From contig NZ_JARUBL010000001.1 of NCBI RefSeq assembly GCF_029626155.1, forward strand, positions 4,382,501-4,446,500: a stretch of DNA of 64,000 nucleotides. Reading direction: 5' to 3'. Positions 1-8,032 of this stretch are shown in pieces. The translations under genes were made by a program, and so were the position numbers. The notes beneath the pieces are model-generated. The model was not told where the DNA came from. It was given only the letters and a program-made list of their open reading frames with translations, and ran no database searches. The stretch's first letter is position 1. The number at the start of each line of letters is the position of its first letter. The stretch is from Solwaraspora sp. WMMD1047 (GTDB lineage: Bacteria; Actinomycetota; Actinomycetes; Mycobacteriales; Micromonosporaceae).

Positions 1-1202
1 TTCTGAACCCGACGGAGCAGGATGCCCTTCGTTATGTCGCATCGAATGCACCCGTCTCGGCCCTCGAAGTGACGGAGCGGTATGGCAGTGCGGTCATAAC
101 CTCTCTACTTCACGCCAAGCGTCTTCTGGTGGCAGTAGATGAAAAGCTTGATACGTATTCCGACATCTTTCGAGACTTCTTAAAGTTTGGTAGAGTTTCG
201 ATTCAGGACTCGTACACGATCGGCCTCAATCCTCAAGCGGTCGCCCCTGTCGTCGTGGAAGTCATGAAGGCGGGCGGAGACCTCGCAATTGCGGATGTTG
301 CGACTGCGGTCGGGGCTACCACTGGAAGCATTGTCAATACATCGCGGACGCTTCGCCTCTTAGGAATTAGTGTATTTGAGCCAAACAGGATCCGTCTGGC
401 TCAGGCTATTGTCGGCTCCGTCGACCAAGAAGCGGTACTGCGGAGAACCGTCGCTGATGCCATGAAACAGCACAAGGCATATTCTACGTTCCTGAGGCTG
501 GCGGAGCGGCATTCAGACGGAATCGATATCCCACTGTTTGCAAGTGAATTGGCTCAAGCATATCCGGCAATCGACAAGCGGAGCGAAAGAACCTGGGCAA
601 CGTACGCCAGAGCGTTCGCTCTTTGGTTCGAATATGCGGGAATCGCTCAACTGGACAATCACAACTTAAGACTCCCGTCAGAGGACCACGCCGGCAAGGG
701 TACCTTGTTGATGACCTCTCGACTTCGGGCTATTCGCGTCGAGTCAATTAATGGTGGACCTGGTCCATCCTTGCGGCTGTTGGAGCTGGCTAGCAGGCGC
801 GCCGTGAAGGTGGACGAACTCAGTCGTGGCCAGCAGCGTGCTGCGCGCAATCTGCGTGTATTAGGACTCGTGCAGGAACAACACAGGGACGTCCTGCTTC
901 CTGCGCCTGACGTATTTGTTGAAGGTAAGCTGGCTGGACCTGCGCTCCTGCGCGGACTTCTGACCTTGCCTGGTGGTCCAAGAGCCGTGAGCCTCCTTGA
1001 AGGAGATCCTACCGTCGACAATCTATCGCTTGGGCGAGCGCTCATAGAAGGGCCTCCGGCAAGACTAAAGGACAGCACGATTGAACTGAATGGTAAACAT
1101 TTTCGTAGCTGGGCGAGACAAGCAGGTGTGTCAATCGCGAGAGCTCGGGCTGTAGACACTGTACCTACCCCAGACGTAAGCGAGCGCGACTCACTGTTTT
1201 AA
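1..1202 (+). CDS. C-terminal part of an unrecognised protein with winged-helix-like segments (5' truncated by window edge)
   Basis: The reading frame is open from the left edge (first full codon at base 3) and reads sensibly upstream of the first possible start (GTG at 69), so the true start probably lies outside the window. The sequence is rich in short helices and has at least two helix-turn-helix-like stretches, around 'DVATAVGATTGSIVNTSRTL' and 'AVKVDELSRGQQRAARNLRV', compatible with tandem winged-helix domains. The tail is polar (PTPDVSERDSLF). I recognise no catalytic motif. GC is clearly lower than in the housekeeping genes further right, which suggests transfer. It could be the DNA-reading part of a defence or restriction-type protein, but that is only a guess. 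Confidence 0.6.
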   Translation, partial: LNPTEQDALRYVASNAPVSALEVTERYGSAVITSLLHAKRLLVAVDEKLDTYSDIFRDFLKFGRVSIQDSYTIGLNPQAVAPVVVEVMKAGGDLAIADVATAVGATTGSIVNTSRTLRLLGISVFEPNRIRLAQAIVGSVDQEAVLRRTVADAMKQHKAYSTFLRLAERHSDGIDIPLFASELAQAYPAIDKRSERTWATYARAFALWFEYAGIAQLDNHNLRLPSEDHAGKGTLLMTSRLRAIRVESINGGPGPSLRLLELASRRAVKVDELSRGQQRAARNLRVLGLVQEQHRDVLLPAPDVFVEGKLAGPALLRGLLTLPGGPRAVSLLEGDPTVDNLSLGRALIEGPPARLKDSTIELNGKHFRSWARQAGVSIARARAVDTVPTPDVSERDSLF

Positions 1203-1766
1203 AAGCGGCTACTTCGTCTCTACAGACAATCTCGATTCTACCAACGCCGAGACTTAAGCGCATGGTAGCTGTCGGCGGGACTTCGGCATTAGCGTCCTAT
1301 GGAGCGATTTTCGCCTACAGGTCAGGTTCACTCTTCTGCCGCCGACCGAGCGTAACCCTGGATGAGTGCCGTCCCGGTCGTCAACCTCCAGCCGATGAGA
1401 GAGCGACTGCCCAGGTGCCTAGATCGAAGCCTGGCCAGCCACGATCATAGGGGCGATGAAGCAAGTGGTAGTCGATGAGCGGACCTCTGTCGACGACGTT
1501 CCGTGCTGCCGTAATGGCCTTGATGATTAAGTAGGGGCATAATTTGCCTCGATTGCCGCCTCATGTCGACCAAGATCACGTGCACGGATCTGCCGCAGAG
1601 AACGGGTGCTGGGTCCCCAGCGTAGCCTGTGCCCAGCCCGCTGGTCGGCACGCATCGCAGCCACCCTTTATAACGCACCGCCCTCGTCCGCAGCGACGCC
1701 TCGGTGGAACAGGAGGTTAAACGACAAATTTAGCATCTGAGCTTGAACTGGCATTGCTGCCTTCAG
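1203..1766. other. Intergenic stretch with no supported gene
   Basis: About 560 bases of moderate GC with only short, overlapping open frames (such as 1262-1450 on + and 1445-1678 on -), none with convincing codon bias or a ribosome binding site. I see no rRNA, tRNA or inverted repeat long enough to be an insertion-sequence end. It may hold decayed coding sequence, since it separates two low-GC hypothetical genes. Confidence 0.4.
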
Positions 1767-2360
1767 TCATACTTCGCGCGTTTGGTGGTGGCCGTCGTAG
1801 CGGGCCGGACCGAAGCGCTTCCTAGCCTTGAGGCGGCGGCTTTCGAGGCGGATGTCGCGTCGTTGATCGTCGCGCGTCATCTCCAGTCCTTGGATGCTAA
1901 TCCCGTCGTCGTAGTCCTCGCCGCTGTAGTAGCGAGAGGTGATCTCGTGCTCAGTTTCGCCCAATCTCTCCTCCCATACGGCCAGCCGGGCATGGTCGCT
2001 GTCGTACTCGTCGCCGTCAGATGGGGCGGGCAACCGGGAGAGAATGTAGTCGAGCACCTCGGCGTCGCTCTCGGCCTCCACGGCGAGCTGAGTGTCGGTT
2101 TCCCTCAAGTCCTTAAGCGCCTTCTCCAGCAAGTCGAGACGCTCGTAGAGTTTCGGGTCGGGCCAGAGGATGGTGCCCTCGCGCCAGTTGAGGTTGGGCA
2201 TGGAACCGATGGCAGCCACGGTGACCATCAGCAGGCCGAAGACCAGCACGACCATGGGGGTACCCAAGGGCCACTCGGAGAGCAAACCGACGACACCCAC
2301 TGTGGCCACGCCGAGGCCGAGCAGGATCAGCAGGACACGGGTGTTGACTGGCAGACGCAT
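1767..2360 (-). CDS. Two-TM membrane protein with charged cytoplasmic tail, unknown function
   Basis: A 197-residue protein, taking the ATG at 2360 as start. Two hydrophobic helices sit near the N-terminus (about residues 9-27, VLLILLGLGVATVGVVGLL, and 35-51). They are followed by a motif-poor, strongly charged, probably coiled-coil region (LYERLDLLEKALKDLRETDT) and an acidic then basic tail. The frame stays open upstream to 2831, but that extension has no codon bias and unlikely composition, so the internal ATG is preferred although it lacks a good Shine-Dalgarno. I do not recognise the family; topology is inferred from hydrophobicity alone. Confidence 0.55.
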   Translation of the reverse strand: MRLPVNTRVLLILLGLGVATVGVVGLLSEWPLGTPMVVLVFGLLMVTVAAIGSMPNLNWREGTILWPDPKLYERLDLLEKALKDLRETDTQLAVEAESDAEVLDYILSRLPAPSDGDEYDSDHARLAVWEERLGETEHEITSRYYSGEDYDDGISIQGLEMTRDDQRRDIRLESRRLKARKRFGPARYDGHHQTREV

Positions 2361-2541
2361 CAGCACAGAGTAGAGGCCATCGGCGAGGAGGCGAGGCAGA
2401 TGCGACCACGAGCTGAACAGATCGAAGTAGAAACCCGGCCATGAACTATGCCAAATCGGTTCACAGCAGACGCACGACGATTTAGCGCCACCGCGCCGTT
2501 TCGGCCTCGGTGAACGCCCTGTTTTGCCGCCGACAGCGCGT

Positions 2542-2823
2542 TCACGGCCGCCGGTGCGACATCTCCCCGCACTCGTCGCAACGCAGCCATTTCGGGAGGT
2601 CGCGCCAAGGAGGCTGGACGGGCACCAGAACCAGTAGCTCCCATGGATAGCCGCACAGAGCGTTGTCGCTGTCACGTACCTGTAGGTGACAAGTGGCCGT
2701 CGGCTTCTCCGGTTCGACGTCGTAACGCAGCTGCGTTTGCAACTCACCAAACAACAGCATGAAAGCATGCCACCACCGACGTCGGGGCCACCCCAGGCGT
2801 TCGGTGGCGACGAGACACGGCAT
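2542..2823 (-). CDS. Small hypothetical protein with C-terminal CxxC (zinc-ribbon-like)
   Basis: A 93-residue reading frame starting at ATG 2823, with balanced composition (MPCLVATERLGWPRRRWW...) and a C-terminal 'WLRCDECGEMSH' that looks like half of a zinc ribbon; two more cysteines lie in 'ATCHLQVRD' and 'NALCGYP'. The longer frame to 3546 is rejected because its upstream part is arginine-rich low-complexity shadow sequence. It lies on the same strand as the neighbouring hypothetical genes and may be cotranscribed with the membrane-protein gene downstream. Function unknown. Confidence 0.45.
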   Translation of the reverse strand: MPCLVATERLGWPRRRWWHAFMLLFGELQTQLRYDVEPEKPTATCHLQVRDSDNALCGYPWELLVLVPVQPPWRDLPKWLRCDECGEMSHRRP

Positions 2824-2891
2824 CTTCGCATGATCGCAGGGCTGTCCAGCGAGTTGCTCTCGTGCCGCCGGGAGGGTGTCGGCCGTGCGAT

Positions 2892-3143
2892 CTATCGGCG
2901 GGAGTCCCGCCCTTCGGGCTTCATAGCCCACAGCGCCTCCATCGGTGTGCGGCCGGTTTTCGCGGCCAGAGCGGCGATCGCCGTCGCGGCGAGAGCGGTG
3001 AGGTTCAACGCGTAGGCAACCCCGTTGTCGCGCACCGCAGCGTCCGCGATGTTGTAGACGTCGGCGTCCTCGTCCGCGAGATACGCAGCGACACCTCTGA
3101 CAGCAGCTTGGTACGCACTGTCGCCGGTCCGTTGCCAATTCAC
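2892..3143 (-). CDS. Small hypothetical protein
   Basis: 83 residues from a GTG start at 3143. The protein is alanine-rich and mostly helical (NWQRTGDSAYQAAVRGVAAY), has an acidic patch (DEDADVYNI) and a regular composition typical of actinobacterial small soluble proteins. No Cys/His cluster, signal peptide or membrane segment is visible. It is the first of three same-strand hypothetical genes reading toward 1767. I do not recognise the family. Confidence 0.5.
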   Translation of the reverse strand: MNWQRTGDSAYQAAVRGVAAYLADEDADVYNIADAAVRDNGVAYALNLTALAATAIAALAAKTGRTPMEALWAMKPEGRDSRR

Positions 3144-3218
3144 AGCTCAAGTATCCCAAGCGGCCCGAACACTCCCCGCGACGCCCGCTTCTGGCCGCGA
3201 TTCGCTCGCTACGCAGCG

Positions 3219-4454
3219 TCACAGACCCTGATTGAGGGCCGGCCCGGCTGATGAGTAGCGCACGTATAAGCGGATTTGCGGTTTGACGATCAGCTTGCCC
3301 GCCGGTGGGGAGGGAACGGGCGTATCGGTCGGGTAAGCCCGGAGGTGGGGGTCGGCAGCGCGGTCGCGGTCCCAGGCGTCGATCTGCTCGACGACGCGGA
3401 TGGCGAGTTGCTCGCCTGCTGGGCCGTGCCCAATGGCGCCGAGCTGCCAGCGTTCCGGCGACTCCTGCCTGCGGCGGATGGTGAAGTAGGCCACCGAGCC
3501 GTCCTCGACCAAGGCAGGGCTGCGGGTGGCGATGGCCGGCGTGCACAGGCCAGAGCGGACCGCCCGCTGATCAGCCTGGATCCGGACCGTCCCAGCGTGC
3601 ACCGTGCTCAGGTGCAGCCAGATCCGGTCGAAGGGCTCCTCGCCGCCGACGCTGGCATCCGACCACACCTCCAACCTGTCCCGGTCGAGGACGCCGTAGA
3701 GAGCGGTGATGTCGATTGGCTGGTCTATGTCGTAGTGCAGGGTGACCAGGCGGTCGGCGTCGATGGTGGCGCTCTGTTCACCGGGCTGGCCGAGCATGGG
3801 AACGAACCCGCACAGGAAGACCCAGTCGGAGTTCCAGTGGTCGTCTCGCTTGACGAACGCGACGGCGCGGGTGGTGCCGCGCCAGCGCAGCGGCAGGACC
3901 AGCCGGCCGCCGGGAACGAGCTGGTCCCACCAAGCGTGCGGGATGTCCCAGGCGCCGACGGTGACGATGATGCGGTCGTACGGGCCGTGTTCGGCGGCGC
4001 CTTCGGCGCCGTCGCCGGTGATCACCCGCACGTGGCCGTAGCCCGTGGCGTCGAGGTTGCGGCGGGCGGCGGCGGTGACGTCGCTGTTGATGTCGATGGT
4101 GGTGACCTCGCCGGTGGCGCTGGCCAGGGTAGCGAGAAGTGCGGCGTTGTAGCCGGTGCCGGCGCCGATCTCCATGATCTTGTGGCCGGGTCGCACATCG
4201 AGTGCGTCGAGCATTCCGGCGACGATGGTTGGACCGGAGGCACAGCTCAGATGGGCGCCGTCGGGGAACGTATGGGTGATGACGGCCTGCTCGTTGTAGG
4301 CGTCGGTGATCGGCGCGGCAGGGACGTATCGGTGCCGCTCAACCTGTCGCAGCGCCGCCTCGACCGCCGGGGTGAGCCGCTGACCGGCGAGAATGCGCTC
4401 GACCATCTGCGCGCGCAGGACCTCCGGAGCCGTGCCGGTTGTGTTGGTAGACAT
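3219..4454 (-). CDS. FxLD-system methyltransferase (protein-L-isoaspartate O-methyltransferase-like)
   Basis: 411 residues from ATG 4454, preceded by GGAAGG. The first half is a PCMT-type Rossmann domain: SAM-binding motif I is 'IMEIGAGTGYNAALLA', preceded by a typical 'HLSCASGPTIVAGMLDAL' substrate-loop region and followed by an acidic loop (TTIDINSD) and 'PYDRIIVTVGAWDIP'. The C-terminal extension of roughly 180 residues matches methyltransferases annotated as 'FxLD system', which accompany lanthipeptide-like precursors. No FxLD precursor peptide or lanthionine synthetase gene is visible nearby, so it looks like an orphan. It is divergent from the NUDIX gene. A relic of a related gene occurs near 17.3 kb. 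Confidence 0.8.
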   Translation of the reverse strand: MSTNTTGTAPEVLRAQMVERILAGQRLTPAVEAALRQVERHRYVPAAPITDAYNEQAVITHTFPDGAHLSCASGPTIVAGMLDALDVRPGHKIMEIGAGTGYNAALLATLASATGEVTTIDINSDVTAAARRNLDATGYGHVRVITGDGAEGAAEHGPYDRIIVTVGAWDIPHAWWDQLVPGGRLVLPLRWRGTTRAVAFVKRDDHWNSDWVFLCGFVPMLGQPGEQSATIDADRLVTLHYDIDQPIDITALYGVLDRDRLEVWSDASVGGEEPFDRIWLHLSTVHAGTVRIQADQRAVRSGLCTPAIATRSPALVEDGSVAYFTIRRRQESPERWQLGAIGHGPAGEQLAIRVVEQIDAWDRDRAADPHLRAYPTDTPVPSPPAGKLIVKPQIRLYVRYSSAGPALNQGL

Positions 4455-4604
4455 CGCGGTTTCCTTCCGTCCCGATCGTCCAGGGCCATGCCGAGCCCAA
4501 CGAGACCGCAAACCCATCGTCGCGCACGGCTACGCTCCGGGCTGCAGATGGCCAGCCAACCCGATCTGGTCATTGGGGACAATGTGTACGGGTAGCCTCC
4601 CTTG

Positions 4605-5090
4605 GTGACCTCCTCATCGTCTGGCGACTACACGGCCACGTTGCCGCGCAAGCGGATGGGCTCCGCCGTGCTTCTGCGCAACGACGACGGTAGAATTCTG
4701 CTGGTCGAGCCGGTGTACAAGGACTACTGGGAGCTGCCCGGCGGCGCGGTGGACGCAGACGAGTCGCCGTACGACGCCGCAGTGCGCGAGTTGGAGGAAG
4801 AACTCGGCCTGGGGATCGCCCCCGGCCGGCTGCTGGTGGTGGACTGGGTGCCGCCGCGTACCGGCCGTACGGAAGGGGTCATGTTCATCTATGACGGCGG
4901 GCTCCTGGACGCGGCCCGGACCGACGAGATCCACCTGCCCGCTGACGAACTGCGGAGTTGGGCGTGGTCAACGCTGATCGAGGCACAGCAGCGGCTCTCA
5001 CCGCTGCTGGCTCGACGGGCCGCCGCCGCGATGGAAGCGGTCTCCGAGGGCGTAACCGTCTACCTGGAAGACGGCAACCGCATCGTTTGA
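4605..5090 (+). CDS. NUDIX hydrolase
   Basis: 161 residues from GTG 4605 (TTG 4602 is an alternative; no strong Shine-Dalgarno). A complete Nudix box is present: 'GGAVDADESPYDAAVRELEE' continuing into ELGL, supplying the metal-binding REXXEE glutamates. The beta-strand 'KRMGSAVLLRNDDGRILLVE' before it and 'YWELPGGAVD' are typical of the fold. The protein probably hydrolyses a nucleoside diphosphate linked to another moiety; substrate is not predictable from the sequence. It is transcribed away from the FxLD methyltransferase gene across a gap of about 150 bases that should contain both promoters. Confidence 0.88.
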   Translation: MTSSSSGDYTATLPRKRMGSAVLLRNDDGRILLVEPVYKDYWELPGGAVDADESPYDAAVRELEEELGLGIAPGRLLVVDWVPPRTGRTEGVMFIYDGGLLDAARTDEIHLPADELRSWAWSTLIEAQQRLSPLLARRAAAAMEAVSEGVTVYLEDGNRIV

Positions 5091-5147
5091 CCTGGGTTCA
5101 CAGGTACCCGTGGTGAGCGGCGCGGCGGCGATCTTGGCGTGGGGACG

Positions 5148-5702
5148 TCACGGCCTCTGGGGTGTGCCGAGGGGCGGAGCTTCCGTCTTGTCGCGCACGC
5201 CGAGTACCTCGTTGACGAAGTCGTCCTTGTTGCGCGCGTAGGAGGCGAGGTCGGCGCCGTGCGCGTACGCGAGATCGCGCTTGAGTTGCTCGTACCGGGA
5301 TCGGTAGTCCGGACGGCGCCGCAGCGCGTCGCGGAAGGCGACTCGTCGCCGCCAGAGCAGGGAGGTCGGCTCGGTGAGATGAAGCTGGTGCGTACGCTCC
5401 CACCAGTTGTCGGTCTCCGGCTTGAAGAAGTAGTGCGCCTCCTCCGGACGGTGCACACCGTTGCGGTAGCCGAGAGCGTTCGCAACCTCGATGGCGGCCG
5501 CCGCCTCTGACAGGCTGCGCACCGGAGCCATCATGTCGATGATCGGCTTCGCCGACAGACCCGGGACCGAGGTGGAGCCGATGTGCTCGACCGGCCCGAC
5601 CAGCCACCGCGCCAAGGCGGCTTCGAGGCTTACCCGCTCCTGCTCGAAGAGCACAGCCCAACCCGGGTCGTACGGGCTGAGGGTGACCGGTGCGCCCTCC
5701 AC
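5148..5702 (-). CDS. GrpB family protein (UPF0157 nucleotidyltransferase-like)
   Basis: 184 residues from GTG 5702, chosen because AAAGGTGG lies 5 bases upstream. The sequence shows the hallmarks of GrpB/UPF0157: 'PYDPGWAVLFEQERVSLEAA' at the N-terminus, 'VEHIGSTSVPGLSAKPIIDM' (the nucleotidyltransferase-like GS...D core) and 'VNEVL' near the end. Members occur alone or fused to CoaE and their biochemical role is poorly established. It lies 38 bases downstream of the next gene on the same strand and likely shares its transcript. Confidence 0.85.
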   Translation of the reverse strand: MEGAPVTLSPYDPGWAVLFEQERVSLEAALARWLVGPVEHIGSTSVPGLSAKPIIDMMAPVRSLSEAAAAIEVANALGYRNGVHRPEEAHYFFKPETDNWWERTHQLHLTEPTSLLWRRRVAFRDALRRRPDYRSRYEQLKRDLAYAHGADLASYARNKDDFVNEVLGVRDKTEAPPLGTPQRP

Positions 5703-5740
5703 GAGAACCACCTTTCTGGACGCGCCCCGGCAGTCCGGCG

Positions 5741-6112
5741 TCAGTGAAACTCGGCGACGACCTCGATGACACCGACGATGTTCGCGTTGAACTCGGGAAG
5801 GTCGGCGGCCGGGATCCAGTACTCCAGGATGGTCCGGCCGCCGACCTGGTGCACGTCGTAGCGGTCGAGGAACGTCTTGCGTACCCGGAATCGGGTCACG
5901 TAGCCCGCGCCGGAGGCCGGGACGTTCCAGTCCCGGGCGATCATCGTCGCGTACTCCTCGTTGCAGACCGGATAGAAGATCGGCTGGTCGGACAGGCGCG
6001 GCGGCCAGCTCCGCCACCCCGACGCCTCCACCAGCGCCAGCTCCTCCGGACCCGTGGGACGCCAGAGCGTCACCGTCGCGCAGTCGTTGATCACCGACTG
6101 ATGGTCTGCCAT
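5741..6112 (-). CDS. Small protein of the 'ADP-ribosylation/crystallin J1'-labelled family
   Basis: 123 residues from ATG 6112; GTG 6130 gives six more residues and cannot be excluded. The compact sequence 'TVTLWRPTGPEELALVEASG' and 'AGYVTRFRVRKTFLDRYDVH' matches a small actinobacterial family that databases often call ADP-ribosylation/crystallin J1, although at this length it cannot be a full ADP-ribosylglycohydrolase. I regard the enzymatic name as unproven. It begins 39 bases after the alpha/beta hydrolase stop and probably belongs to the same operon as that gene and the GrpB-like gene. Confidence 0.65.
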   Translation of the reverse strand: MADHQSVINDCATVTLWRPTGPEELALVEASGWRSWPPRLSDQPIFYPVCNEEYATMIARDWNVPASGAGYVTRFRVRKTFLDRYDVHQVGGRTILEYWIPAADLPEFNANIVGVIEVVAEFH

Positions 6113-6151
6113 GGGGGTGTCACGTGCCACCGGATAACCGGGCGGCCGACC

Positions 6152-6883
6152 TCACGTCAGGTGTCGGGCGAAGAACCGGCTCGTGTCGTCCCCCTCGAAC
6201 TGCGGGACGCCGGTGTGTCCGCCCATGTTGGCGTGCAGCGTCTTCTCCCTGGAGCCGAAGGCGTCGAACAGGTCCAGGGCCAGCTGCCGATCGTTTCCCT
6301 CGTCGTCCCACTGCAGCAGGACCAGCAGCGGAATGGAGACCTGCCGGGCCTCCTCGAACATGATCCGGGGTACGAAACTGCCGGCGAAGAGAAGAGCGGC
6401 CGAGATGCGCGGCTCGACCACCGCCAGCCGGACACCGATGGCGATCACCCCTCCCGAGTAGCCGACCGGGCCACCCACCTCGGGAAGCGCGAGGAGAGCG
6501 TCCAGGGCAGCCCGACACTCCGGCACCGCCTTGTCGACCAGCGGGAGGACGAGCCGGTCAACGATCTCGTCGGCCACCGGCTCGCCGGCCGCCAGCGCCC
6601 GCTGCAGGTCCGCGCGGGCCTCCTCGACGGCGGCGAAGCGGGGTCGGTCTCCGCCGCCCGGAAGTTCGATGGTGGCCGCTGCGAAGCCTTCGGCCACGGC
6701 GTGCCGGGCCCGAGCTGCCAGCCGGAGGTACATCCGACGCAGTCCGCCCGGGTGGCCGAGCAGGATCAGCGGGGCCGGCGCGGACCCGGACACGGGAGTC
6801 CACAGGATGCCGGGGATCTCACCGAGAGTGAACTCGCGCTCCAGGACACCGTCGTCGAGGCGCTGCTCAGAAGTGAATCGCAT
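6152..6883 (-). CDS. Alpha/beta hydrolase (dienelactone-hydrolase-like)
   Basis: 243 residues. The nucleophile elbow is 'VGYSGGVIAIG' (Ser in G-Y-S-G-G). An acid in 'LLQWDDEGNDRQ' and the histidine in 'NMGGHTGVPQ' complete a plausible Ser-Asp-His triad in the expected order. An oxyanion-type 'LLGHPGG' follows the first strand. No signal peptide is present, so it is cytoplasmic; substrate unknown. It is first in a three-gene same-strand run (hydrolase, crystallin-J1-like, GrpB-like). Confidence 0.8.
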   Translation of the reverse strand: MRFTSEQRLDDGVLEREFTLGEIPGILWTPVSGSAPAPLILLGHPGGLRRMYLRLAARARHAVAEGFAAATIELPGGGDRPRFAAVEEARADLQRALAAGEPVADEIVDRLVLPLVDKAVPECRAALDALLALPEVGGPVGYSGGVIAIGVRLAVVEPRISAALLFAGSFVPRIMFEEARQVSIPLLVLLQWDDEGNDRQLALDLFDAFGSREKTLHANMGGHTGVPQFEGDDTSRFFARHLT

Positions 6884-7242
6884 GGGTCGTACCTTTCAGG
6901 GAGTGCTCGTGAACGGCGCTCCCGGACGATCTATCGCCCGACCGTGACCCCACCGGGGAGCACCCATGTCGAAACATCCACGGGTACCACCTCCTCGGTC
7001 TCTCGCACGGCTTCGGCAACGTAGCAGCGGTCGCGGTGGTCCGCCAGTGAATTTGCGGAGGCGGGCGTCGGCGGGTCAGGTGCCGTCGGTCACGTGATGA
7101 CCGCGAGCGCCTTCGGCGCGCTCTACACGCTCGATCCCGGTGTCCACCGAATTCCTGCCGGAGCAACTCCGCTCCGATCGCCCTTGACGAGCTCACGGGG
7201 CGGGGCATGCGCCCCGCCCCGCGTCGCGCAGATTCGCGCGGC
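6884..7242. other. Intergenic region between two minus-strand genes
   Basis: About 360 bases. It holds the terminator hairpin of the lectin gene at its right end (7197-7220) and must contain the promoter of the alpha/beta hydrolase operon at its left end. No convincing reading frame, repeat or RNA gene is seen in the rest. Confidence 0.4.
7197..7220 (-). terminator. Intrinsic terminator hairpin of the lectin gene
   Basis: A perfect 10-bp stem GGGGCGGGGC / GCCCCGCCCC closes an ATGC loop about 22 bases past the stop codon of the ricin-type lectin gene. There is no clear U-tract, as is common for actinomycete terminators. Confidence 0.75.
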
Positions 7243-7761
7243 TCAGCCCACCCAGAAGAAGGTCTGGTTGGCCCAGGGACTGCACGTCCAGAGGATCAGC
7301 CGGTCGCCCGGCGATCCATAGCCGGGGCTGTTGAGGCAGAACCCGGTGTTCCTGTTGGCGACCCGGCTCTCCATCTTGGTGATCACCTGGAGGTTGCTCG
7401 TGTGCGTGTCCCACTCTGCGTTGCTGACATTGCAGGAGTTGCCGCCGACGGCGTTCACGATCGGCGCCCCGTTCCACGCCGAATTGGTGTTGAGGTAGAT
7501 GCATCCGCCCGATCCCTGGTTCACCCATGCGTAGCGGGTGCCGCTCTTCCGCATCGGCCACCAGTTCTGGAGAGTGGACGTACCACAGGTCGCGGTGACC
7601 AGCGGTGCACCGCTCGCGGCCGTGGTCGGCTGGATGCAGAGGCCCCCCGCGGTTCTGAGCTGTGCGAAGACTCCCGCCGCCTGCGCCGGTGAGCCGGCCT
7701 GGACCACGAAGAAGGATGCGGCAAGCGCCAGCGCCGCACCCAACCTCGCCAGTCTCGACAT
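7243..7761 (-). CDS. Secreted ricin-type beta-trefoil lectin (CBM13-like) protein
   Basis: 172 residues from ATG 7761; an in-frame GTG at 7788 behind GGCAAGGCAG is an alternative that would lengthen the signal peptide. The N-terminus is a Sec signal (SRLARLGAALALAASFFVVQ, cleavage near AQA-AG). The mature part is one beta-trefoil: cysteine pairs in 'GLCIQP...TATCG' and 'GFCLNS...LWTC', with repeated W/Q positions (LQNWW, NQTFFW) of the QxW type. There is no catalytic domain, so it probably binds carbohydrate outside the cell. It is divergent from the SARP regulator. Confidence 0.8.
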   Translation of the reverse strand: MSRLARLGAALALAASFFVVQAGSPAQAAGVFAQLRTAGGLCIQPTTAASGAPLVTATCGTSTLQNWWPMRKSGTRYAWVNQGSGGCIYLNTNSAWNGAPIVNAVGGNSCNVSNAEWDTHTSNLQVITKMESRVANRNTGFCLNSPGYGSPGDRLILWTCSPWANQTFFWVG

Positions 7762-8032
7762 GGCGAGCGTCGTGAAGATGACACCCACCTGCCTTGCCGG
7801 TCGGGTCGAATGGTGCGGTGCCTGCGGTGACCCTTGCCGCCGGGATAGCTGTTCGACGATCATGCTGTTCCTCCGACTGATTCTGGTAGTTCGCCCCGCC
7901 CAGGTGGCGATTCCTTGGTGCGGTGACCAATGCCGACAGCGTGTCAGTGGGTTGTGGACGGATCTGTTGCAGTGCTGTTGACGGGCCATCCGGCGGCCGC
8001 TAGACAGATGCCGGGGATTCCGGGGGTGTGAG

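Noticed and set aside
1743-2444. 233-codon plus-strand frame
   Set aside because: The opposite strand encodes a protein with clear membrane helices and charged repeats; this one looks like its complement.
3276-4595. 439-codon plus-strand frame
   Set aside because: Antisense to the FxLD methyltransferase gene, which has clear SAM motifs and a ribosome binding site.
5741-6112. ADP-ribosylation enzyme
   Set aside because: About 125 residues is too short for an ADP-ribosylglycohydrolase and no catalytic acid cluster is visible; the database label was kept only as a family tag.
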